Assembly (NCBI GenBank): GCA_963855995.1
Contig: OY979717.1
Location: 6,505,428-6,569,427 of the forward strand
Direction of reading: 5' to 3'
DNA length: 64,000 nucleotides
Origin: Muricea muricata
Taxonomy: Eukaryota > Cnidaria > Anthozoa > Malacalcyonacea > Plexauridae
Shown: positions 42,901 to 53,100 of the stretch, one piece after another
Layout of the letters: every line of letters begins with the position of its first letter
How positions within the stretch are numbered: the stretch's first letter is position 1
The notes under the pieces: model-generated
What the model was told of the DNA's origin: nothing
The model's database searches: none
What the model saw: the letters and a program-made list of their open reading frames with translations, nothing else
Translations under genes and position numbers: made by a program

Positions 42901-45614
42901 CTCTAACATCATAATTTCAAACTACAAGAAGCTAGTTCAGACAATAATATTTTGCACAGGATATGATGTTCAACCTTTTATGATGAAATTGCTACAGAGG
43001 CCCACACAGACCAGATGTGATTTCCCAACTTGAAAGTCGAGACAATTTTTTAGTTTTCAAAAGCAAATAAAACCATCAATGGAAAGACATTTTGCAAGAT
43101 ATGTACACTAATTAAATAGCTTAAATTCCACAAGTGCTTCTGGATATTGGAGAGAAATGGAAAAGTATTAAAGTCGCATTGTCAAATAGCATTTGGTCTG
43201 TGTAGACCCTATGGTCTATGACAACTTGACCAAGATTAAAGATTGGTAGAATTGTGTAGAATCAACAAATGGCATTGGCTGTAAAATATGCACAAAGCAC
43301 TTAGCCACTTATTATAATTAGCTATTTCCCAATTAAGAATTGCAAAGCAACAGGGAATGGGAAGTGGTAGGAAACTTAAAACCCCCCAGAAAATTTTAAA
43401 ACTAGAGCTAGAAAATACAAGAGGGCTTCTTATCTTTTAGAAAAAGCCTTAAAAATTGTTTGCATCACTTGTTTCATACTTAATTCTGACTGGTGCTGAC
43501 TCCATTGTTTGCATTCTCAATTACAAAACAGCCAATTACAGGTATCCTTCCTACTGCAAATTTGAAATTTGATGGAAGTGGCCAAGACACATAGATAAAT
43601 CGACAACAATTTAAATCTATGAAATCTAATACAAAATTTTACTTGTTTTAATCATTAAATATGACATAAGTCTGAATTCCAATCAATGATAAAATGATAT
43701 AATAGCGAGGTAAAAGAAGCAATGGACACTATGTGCTCATAACACAGCAGTAAATGACTATAGTGTATTGAATAAATCAACTAAGACAAAAATTTTTGTC
43801 ACCATATCAATGTATAATAGCTTTGGGAAAAGAAAAAGATAGAACACTTTGCTCATATTTAAGGCCAACAAGATGAAAAAGCATTAGTGTTCATAATAAA
43901 AGTATCATGATTGAACTTTATAATTTACAACAAATTACCTTCAATATCTGGACTAAAAGTATAGCATGTGCCAAGTATCCACGCTGGATATTCTTCAGCA
44001 AATGTTGTCGTACTGGGGGAGGTCAATCCTATACGATATAAAATAATATGCTGCCTTTGTCCATACTTGAATAGGCATAACATTAACATACATCCATCCA
44101 AGACAGATATCAATGATGCTCAGAGATGGCTGCAGGATTGACATTCGTGACGGTTGCCAACTAATGAAAACTGAGCTTATTTTATCATTTTCAATGCTTT
44201 CAATTTGGTGTTGGTGGAATGTGCTTGGCAACAAACACTTAAACACTGATAAACAAATTACAAAACTCAGGGGCGTAGGAAGTGGGGGGCCCGGAAGGGA
44301 CGCGGCCTCCCCCCAAAATTATTTGAGCGGGGGCCGGAATACCTTTCGGCCCCCCCAAAAATATTTATGCAATAATTTTACAGAATATTCTGTGAAAGTC
44401 GTGGTTGAAGCATTTGAAAACAAATCATAAATTTAAAATTTATATGCGTAAAAGTTTATATAAAATATATTTTAAAGTGATAGCTAGACAGCGGCATTTG
44501 CTATGGTAAACGTTATCATCTAGCGCAACTGGAAGCAAAACACGAACAAAACATGAGCGCAAATCGTTCGCGTTCTATTACAGAGTTTTTAAATTTTTAA
44601 ATTTTTTTCGATTTATTAAATTTTTTAAGTGTTTAGATCCAATTTTGACGACCTCACGGCAATAAAAAACGCACGCACGGACCTATCAATGAGCTTATTG
44701 ATCTTTCAAACAGACGTTGATAAAATTCTGGAATAGTCATTTCCAAGGATGTAGAGCCTTCAATTTTCAAAAAATTTTTCAGCCCCCCCAAAAACATTAA
44801 CGTTCCTACGCCCCTAACAAAACTCATAGGATATTACCATCTGAAAGACACAAATGGGATTTTTATGCCCCTTTACCAGGAAGTAGTTTAATCAAAGTTG
44901 GAATAAGTTGATGGTAGTGACATACCAGACTCCTACACTGTGTGGCCAAACAACTTGTACTCTGTACAGCACATTCTATAGAGTATTCCATAGAGTGCAT
45001 TTTATATCTATTTAATATGCAGGTGTTAAGTCAGTTTGATTGAGTAATTTCCAGTGGATATTATGGGTCCCGCAACCAGTACCATATGTATATAGCATCT
45101 GTGTAGTTACATCAGTACCCAATTTGGAGCATGTGTGCAGCTACATCTGTAGCAAATTTTTGCCTCAAAATGCACAATTTTCTCCAGTATCTTATCGGAA
45201 TTTATAAATGCTGCGACGGAAAATTATAAATACTGAAAACATCACACATAACCTTACGTCATAACATTTCAAATTGCAATATTCCTTCTAAACGTACAAA
45301 TTCAAATGACATGAAGGAAAATACATAAAGAAAATGCAAATTCCACAAGCATCCCCAAGAAAAAACACCAGATATATCGTAACAAGTTATGTGTGTAATT
45401 GTTTATATATCATACCAAATTTAACATTGTTCCAAGCAGACAATAAACGTCTCTTCACGGTATCCCCATCGCTCTTTTCGCCTCCATCCGACTTTTTACC
45501 ATTTTCGTCCGATGTTTGTCTTCTAAAATTCATATTAAACATCCATGATTTGCCAAAACGACGCGAGGTTGAAGGGGAGCCGTTGGATTCTTCTGTATCT
45601 AGCTGTTCTAGCAT
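36939..45614 (-). CDS. ATG4: ATG4 cysteine protease (ATG4C/D type), complete
   Basis: Autophagy protease that trims Atg8/LC3 and later delipidates it. Exons: 45614-45416, 44028-43939, 42816-42604, 40572-40517, 40428-40295, 39865-39786, 39369-39221, 39149-39071, 38741-38665, 38038-37919, 37232-36939. All phases agree and give 496 residues. The start ATG precedes [20 protein letters not shown]; the segment [15 protein letters not shown] is typical of ATG4C/D. The active-site Cys lies in [16 protein letters not shown], the region [10 protein letters not shown] follows, then [33 protein letters not shown] and the catalytic Asp-His in [22 protein letters not shown] and a long acidic tail ending SFDFGF complete it. 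All three catalytic residues are present. The C-terminal YVVLG is a plausible LIR-like motif. The long N-terminal extension and tail favour ATG4C/D over A/B. Confidence 0.93.
39476..39607. mobile_element. Fold-back MITE in ATG4 intron
   Basis: The ends gtgcaatggtaa...aatttcatt and its inverse near 39595 surround paired blocks gtgaaagatgga and tccatctttcac. The centre is ggcttcgcctcg. It carries what looks like a splice donor (cttac on the plus strand), but no exon there is needed for the ATG4 frame. Confidence 0.6.
40862..41170. repeat. Inverted repeat bounded by long G- and C-runs
   Basis: A run of 17 G at about 40888 and a run of 16 C at about 41101 bracket aaccaaattaggttattctt and its inverse aagaataaccaaattg, with atacataaatat and attcatatac next to them. 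The layout resembles the G/C-run MITE at 33508-33711. Confidence 0.6.
41385..41615. mobile_element. MITE of the ttgttc family (sister at 60539)
   Basis: The inverted ends ttgttcaaagctgggttag and ctaacctgcttttgaacaac are followed by ggccc. The ends match the element at 60539-60768 (ccggttgttcgaa and ttcgaacaactggcccc). It lies in ATG4 intron 3. Confidence 0.55.
41624..42580. mobile_element. Longer copy of the gcaatttgca fold-back family
   Basis: The left end gcaatttgcacaatagacta and the right end tagtctattctgcaaatt are inverted. Inside, agaattgcaaagttttgtgg, ttgtaaaataggg and the right-hand counterpart match the 412-bp element at 52389-52800 in order. This copy carries several hundred extra bases in the middle. 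It fills most of ATG4 intron 3. Confidence 0.65.
42999..43210. mobile_element. Dispersed MITE, copy B (sister at 16622-16848)
   Basis: The left end cccacacagaccagatgtga and the right end catttggtctgtgtag are inverted. The interior ttttcaaaagcaaataaaac is identical to copy A. It lies in an ATG4 intron. Confidence 0.7.
44268..44816. mobile_element. Non-autonomous hAT-like element with 8-bp TSD
   Basis: The ends caggggcgtaggaa and ttcctacgcccct are inverted. The target site acaaaact stands directly before (44260-44267) and after (44817-44824). CAGGGGCGTA-type ends and an 8-bp duplication are typical of hAT. About 549 bases, no transposase frame. It lies in ATG4 intron 1. Confidence 0.8.
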
Positions 45615-47132
45615 CACGTTTCACGAGAAAGACAAATATCACTGAGGCCATCGAAATTATCACATTATGAAATGTACAGGCATTTACACATCCAAAGGTT
45701 TTAAAAGATTTCACAATTCAATTCTATGTAACGTAGAAACATTTGATTATTTGCCCGATATTAATAGTAAACCATAAAAATATGAGACCATATTACCATA
45801 GTTGAAAGTTGTGGTGGTATCCAGGCTCCAGATCATTGCGCAATGACGCAAAGTAATTAGACAGTTTCAGACTTCTCGTCAGTCGTCACAGCTCCTCCAA
45901 CAGAAATCTTTAGGGGTGGTCCGGGCTAGCCTGCTTAAATAAAATTTTAATTTTACTATCTTGTTTTTAATCAGCCTTCTAACCCCTCTTATTTCTATTG
46001 ACTAATTTCAGAACCATCCTCAGAGACATGAAAAACTTCCTCTTTTGAGCCCGTACTTATTTCATTTAGTCGATTAAGTCAATAGTCAATAGCGTGAAAC
46101 TTGGATAAAAAAATTGGAATTAGAATTGTACTGGAGAAGTGGAAACTTCTTTTGGTTCTGAAAAATTGGGGATGCAGTGAATTGTCGTGTTGGGATTTTT
46201 ATGCAAGACTAACATTGTTGAAGTCAATTTTTCTGTCTGACAAAGTCACAAAGAGAAAATATTCACTGACGCCACAATATTCATCTTGATTTCGTACTGA
46301 GTTTCATGTGTGGCTCAGGCAGTGGCGTAGCCAGCGTTGATAATTGAGGGGCGAATATTCATGTATCATGTTTTGCATCATTTATTTCTTTTGAAATCGA
46401 TTGTTTCTAAAGTCTGTGAACACAAATATATGAATATTCGCCCCTCCAATTATTGAAGCTGGCTACGCCACTGGGCTCAGGCGAAATGTAACATTTCTGC
46501 ATGCACATGAGTCTACTGAGATTAGGCTTTAGAAGATTCATACGAAAGATAACTGCTATATTGCATTTCCGAGTTGCAATATGTCATCCGTAGTAGAAAA
46601 ATATGAGAGAAAAGTTATCAAAAAAAGACCGATCTATTTTAGCTAGTGTATTGTGTCCAGTGAACTCTATGGTATTGACAATGTAATGACATGAAGTACC
46701 TCCATGTGTATTTCTTTTACCGCTGGCAAAACGGCGCAAGCAACACAAAAAAAATTACCTCGAAATTTATCCATTACATTTACAGTCCGAACTAGTCTGC
46801 AAAATGTAGTCAGTTTGTTATTTTATAGAATATAGAAATTAAATCTTAATTTTTTACCCTTTTGAGTTATGATTTTGCAATTTTTGAGGCAAAATTTGAT
46901 GCAATATATATATTTTTACCAGATATTTACTAGCACCCAGGCCTACAGCAAGACTTGCCTTGCGCGATTTTTAAACCATGTGTGTGTTCTTTTGTGAAAA
47001 AACGATCATTGTACGTGAAGACTGAAGAATAACGAAAATAATATCATCTAGTCTCACTAATGCTGTTGTGAGTGGATTCAAAGTAATATTTAGGTATTTG
47101 TTTGCAAGTTTTCGTGTCGACTTTGTCTGAAA
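45615..47132. other. Divergent intergenic region, ATG4 and SREK1
   Basis: The two genes start back to back about 1.5 kb apart, so promoters of both must lie here. The hAT MITE at 46320-46473 is the only clear element. Confidence 0.5.
46320..46473. mobile_element. hAT-like MITE with perfect ends and 8-bp TSD
   Basis: The element starts cagtggcgtagccagc and ends gctggctacgccactg, a perfect 16-base inverse. The octamer ggctcagg flanks both sides (46312-46319 and 46474-46481). Inner arms aggggcgaatattcatgta and its inverse continue the palindrome. 154 bases. The perfect duplication suggests a recent insertion. Confidence 0.88.
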
Positions 47133-50100
47133 ATGACTACAGGAGAGACTGGTAGCCCTGCAACCAGGGTGATTCAAGTTACCAATGTTGCCAAAACTGC
47201 AACCTATGATCAACTCAAAACATTTTTTGACTTTCTTGGTGGAATTGAAGAGATGACAATCTATCCAACTCAGTGAGTAATGAATACAATCATACTTATT
47301 GTCATCAGTTCAATATCTGATGAAAACTTCATTTTAGTGATTTTGTTATTAAAGTCTTGTATTATAAATATTAATCTTGTAATTGCTAATTATGTAGTTG
47401 ACCAAAGAGTATACCAGAGAGGCTCTGTTAGGGTAAATTTGGACAGGTGACATTGCATTGAAATTGTGACATGAAGTCTCCTGGTTTCACTTCCAGTAAA
47501 CAAAATCCCAGCCAGACTCCCAATATTCACCTTGTACTATTAAATCTCCACCAGACTGCATTCCATGCACTCGGCGTAGATTAAGCAAATCACAATAGTA
47601 AACATAGTAAATATTGGCATATCTCACGCTTGGCAAAAATGTATGCAAAATCGCCAATTCAAAATGTCCCAATTTTTTGCCGTCCGTGCGTAAATTAAAA
47701 GGAGACTGGTGACTAATGGGTCTTCTAAAATTGCACAATATTTCGAGCGGTGCTAGAAGTTTAGGGTTGTCGGGGAGTATAGGAAACCTAGTGAATTTGA
47801 AAGGGAAAATTACGAGGATAATTTTAATACCAAAGTTGCTATGGTTACGTTGTTTCCCTTTCTGTGAACGAATTTTGTTTCGAGGGTGCGTGCGCGAATC
47901 GGGTGAATTGCGAATTTTAGAAAAAATTTGCAATTTTCGGCTAGTTATATCTTTTTGATTTTTACTCCGATCATAAAAATTTTTCGTATTTTTAAAGTTA
48001 AGATGGGAACTTAAAATCGTTTGTTTTTGGTTTTCAAAGTTTTGTTTTATAAAGTCATAAAAAAAGGCATGTTGTACGGGTGATATCTGGAACTCCAGTA
48101 ATAACAAGTGATTGTCTGCACACATATGAAGTAGAGAAACGGATATAAAAACTGTCAAAGAAAGCAAAAAACAGAGGATACTGGATAAATCATTTAGATT
48201 AAGAGGTAAATAAACTGTTGGGTGTTATTTATCGGTAATCAGGCCCATTTTCTGACAGATTTCTCTTGTATGACTATATGTCTATTTGTTTGTACTTTGT
48301 ACATTTAGGCAAATTATATTTTTACGTATTGTTTCTATTTTAAAATACTGGCCTTCCACATTTGGTAGTAAATACCTACGCAACATTTTTCCAGTTCTAT
48401 GGTAGTATTACAAAGTGTTTCAGCTCTTTTTTGTATCATGTAAAGAATTCACGAGCTGGCCAATACATTTAGTTTCATTATATATAAAGTGACAGAGTCT
48501 GTGATTGAGATGTGTGTTGACACTTGATTTCCAAATGTGTTATTAAGAAATCATGTCATCTTATTTTATTACCTAAAACAGGGAAAGGGTCAGATTTGTT
48601 TTTAAATACACTGCAGCAGCAACATGGAAAATTCATCCTGTGTGTGTGTGCTTTTATTAAAATCACACAGGCAGTCAGCTCATCACTACATTGCATCTTG
48701 ATTGCTGACACACCAGAGTGACACTGGGTTTGTTTTCTTTAGGTCATTATTTACCTGACTACATCAGCTGGCAGCAAAAGTCTTTACCACAACCTATGTG
48801 TGCTCTCGATCCCAGCAGGCCTTTGCCAGCCAGTTCAAAGAACAATTAATGAAATACTTGAAAGGGCAATTTCATAGATATAGCAGCACAAAAGTTCTTT
48901 TGATGTGCTCCAATGCATACTGTTATATTATTTTGCCTTTTCTAATGATAAACAATATTACTGAATGAGGAAAAGGGGGCACTGAATTTGGTCAACAAAT
49001 AAAATTAATAGCATGTGAGGCCTTTGCCAGCCAGTTCAAAGAACAATTAATGAAATACTTGAAAGGGCAATTTCATAGATATAGCAGCACAAAAGTTCTT
49101 TTGATGTGCTCCAATTCATACTGTTATATTATTTTGCCTTTCTAATGTTAAACAATATTACTGAATGAGGAAAAGGGAGCACTGAATTTGGTCAACAAAT
49201 AAAATTAATAGCATGTGTCACTTGCTGATTGACATAAAAATTCTTTCAATTCTTCACAATTAATCATGTGCCAATAAATTTGGGCCCATTTACTTGCATT
49301 GCGCAGTACTAAACAATGGCCAGAAATAGATCAATTTCAGTGGATCAAAGAGGTGGAAAGGGGAGGAAGCATTGTAGAGTAGCCTAACTCAAGGATCTGT
49401 CAACACAACGCGTGTATGGAATTGCACTTTGTAAAGCTATATAGTGCTGCCATACTGTTCATTATTCACTCTATTGCTGTACAAATTTATTTGTGAATGT
49501 TATGATCTTTCACCATAGTCGATTGGCAAACCCAATCTTACTTTGTTGTTTGAGCCCAATGGATAATAAACACTCACACTCACTTTACTTGTCAAGGAAA
49601 AAGTTTTTATCTTGTGCATGCTTATGCATACTAAAAGTCCAAACCAATGAGAATACAAAGTAAACTAAAACAGTAAAAGACATTGTATGTAATACATAAT
49701 ATATAATTGAAAAATAGACCAATTACAACCTTTATATGAATTACTGTACACTAAAAGTATTGATTATAAACAAAACACTTGTACATCCTGACACCTAATA
49801 AATTAGTTACTAAACAGTATATAATAGATAAAAGTCTGAGAATTTTTCCATAATTGTCTGATCATGTGTTGAGTTTAGTGGGCAAGGGGAATGGTTGGGG
49901 AATAGCAGGTGTTATCCACATTTATTGCACTAAAGTACTAAAAAGGAATGAAGTAAGGAAGGTCATTAAGAACTTCCCACTCACCCAGGTTTCTTTTTTC
50001 CCTTGAGCATTGTTACTTGCTATAACATCAGAGTTCTTGTATTATCAAAACATCTCACACAGCACAAGATTACTGTGTCTATTGTCCAGCCATACTGTTC

Positions 50101-53100
50101 GTATGCCATATGTACATTTATATAATATTTCATATGTAATTGCGAGGATGAAAATGGAAAGCTTCCTTGCTTTACTTTATATTTTGATGGCTATACTTTA
50201 TAATGTATAGGTAAATTTTGTTTACAAATTTATATACATGTCATTTCAATCCTACATTTTATGACCCAAATGCGCAATTCAGCGAGCTATTTCTTTTCAT
50301 GACTGCTTTTCGAGAATACCCAACAGTTAAAAACTTGTAAACAAAATTTTTTTTCCACAAATATCCTCAATAGATTTTGCTAAAACTTGCACATTATATT
50401 CAGATTCACTTCAGAATACAACCACAGCAGTCTTCACAGAAGAAAAACGTGGCGTAGCTCACTGTCACACCATAGTTCATCAACAGTAAAATGCTCACAA
50501 CTGATGTACCACATCTTTTCTATTTAGTTTCGCCAAATTTTGAATCATTTGCCAAAATATTGGGTTTTATTCTTTATTATTCTTCAGTGGTTCGCCATTT
50601 TGAAAGAATAAAGCCAATTACTTCATCTAGGCAGCCAATATTGGATATTTTGACTTGAATAACCGCTGGATATGCATATCGCATATTGGCGATTTTGCAT
50701 GCATTTTTGCCAAGCGTGTCTTTGGCTTGGAGTTTACATGGAATGCACTGGGGCTCTCCGTCGTAATCATAGGAAATCCATAAAGTGTGAAAGATGCTTT
50801 AATTTAATTTAACAACTTTATTGGAACCTTTATTGGAGTGCATGAAGACAATGGCCCAAAGGGGAAATATGCGAACGGGACAGTAACTACGTCCCATGCA
50901 AGGCATCTCCCTCACAGTAATATAGAAAGTATGTACACATTGTACAGTATCACAATAGAACAAACAATACGCAACACAACACAACACAACAAGAGCAGAA
51001 CAATCTAACAGAAGGGAATGATGAATAGTAGAATGATATCGTTCAGCTTGTAAGCAAGTAGGAACAATATCATCGCAGAATATCATCACTTGCCTCTGTT
51101 GAGCTTCACGTTTAACGACTACTTGATTGCCTGTGGCAAGAACAGTCAGACACGAAAGTCCATGTGCAAGGCATTGACAAGTCATAAGATCTGTTCAGCT
51201 CCAATTTAAACAAGTCCTTAATTGACCTTTTAAAGAGCACTAAACTAGAGAAGTTTCTCTGATGAGTAACGAGAATGGTCTTGTTCCAAAGTTTCACGAT
51301 ACGGTTAAAATAAGATGACTGAAAGGTGCTGGTACGACAATATGGTGTTTTCAGTGTTCTCAAATTACTTGACCTGGTCCGTCCATTATTGACAAAGGAG
51401 ACAAAGTTGGAAATGTCTATGCCAATGTGTCCATGCAATGCCTTGTAAAAGAATGTTAAGTCTTTTAACTCTCTATCATAGCAAAGTGGTGGAAGATCTA
51501 ATGCAACTAGTCGATCCTTGTACTTCTGCTGTCCCTTGCGTTGCTGTAATATCCATCTTGTTGCTCTTCTTTGGACGTTTTCGACTTTGAGTTTGAGAGA
51601 AATATTTGACGGAGACCAGACTTCAGTCGCGTAATTTAAGTGACATTTCACCAGCGAGAGATAGAGTGAGCGTCTTACTCTGGTGTCTTTAATCAGAGGA
51701 CAAGTCCTATGTAGAAGGCTGAGCATTTTGTTGGCTTTGCTGACAACAGTCAGAATTTGCTGGTCCCAAGTGAAGTTGCTTGTTATCACTACTCCGAGAT
51801 CTTTCTCTTTTCTTACAGGAGCTAATGTTTTATCTTCAAGATGGTAATCAAAATTAACTGGATTTAGTTTTCTCGTTACTGTCAGAACTTTACATTTCGA
51901 TGCATTAAATGACATGTTATTAATATAGCTCCAAGTGTTGAGACTATCTAGAGATAGATGCTGTACAAAATGCCAGATAATATAATGACTTCAGTGATAT
52001 GAGGTCATGAGAACAGACTACAAATCATGACATCTGTATTTATTGCATTTTGCCACATCATACTCAACATAGCAAATCTTCAGAGTGCTTATGTTTATCT
52101 CTGTGGTTGTATCTGTGAGGACTGTCCATGTAAACTTAACGCTTGAGATATGCCAATATATACTACACACATATAATACTGGGATTTGCTAAATGCATGC
52201 AAATCAAATCCCTGTAAAATCAGGCAAACTGCAAGGGTATGGCGTTCCGTTGCGGACAAAAATACGAACGATAATATTTCAGTCGAAGTCGAATATTTCG
52301 AATTCGAAGTCGAATATTTCGAATTCGAAGTCGAATATTTCGTATTCGAAGTCGAAAATTTCGAATTCGAAGTCGAATATTTCGAATAGACAATTTGCAT
52401 AATGGACTAACATTCGATCTAGGCAAAAAGAACAGAATCTTTTACTACAGCTAGAAAGAGAATCATACGATTAGTAGAATTGCAAAGTTTGGTGGCGAAA
52501 TGTTGTAAAATACGGAAAATTTGGCATTGCAAAGTTTGCAAATTTTGTATATATTTGTATTACGCGCGGAAAAAGTTACCATTTTCGCGGCAATTTTAGC
52601 TCAAAAATGGTAACTTTTTCCGCGCGTAATACAAATATATACAAATTTTGCAAACTTCGCAGGGCTATATTTTCCGTATTTTACAACATTTCGCCACCAA
52701 ACTTTGCAGTTTTACTAATTTTGAGATGCTCTTTGTAACTGTAGTAAAAGATTTCGTTCGTTCTGCCTAGTACGACCTTTAGTCTATTATGCAAATTGTC
52801 CATTCGAAGTCGAGTATTTCGAATTCGAAGTCGAATATTTCGAATTCGAAGTCGAATATATAAAAATCGAAGTTGAAAACATATAAATCGAAAAGTCCAA
52901 AACATATGAGTCGAAGTCGAAAACATGAAATTCGACAGTCGAGGGGAAATGAGAAAATTATAATCGAGAGGAAACGGAAGTAATCGCAGTGGCCAAGAGG
53001 AAGCGGATATAAGAAACACAAAACCGGAATTGGGTTGTAAATCCGGGGTTAATACGCCGTAGGTAGATTTACAGAGTGTTTACCACATTTATCGTTCAGC

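Noticed and set aside
52186-53021. ORFs with repeating FEFEVEY or RLRIRNI peptides
   Set aside because: They are translations of the 21-bp tandem array and its inverse; there is no start context or family.
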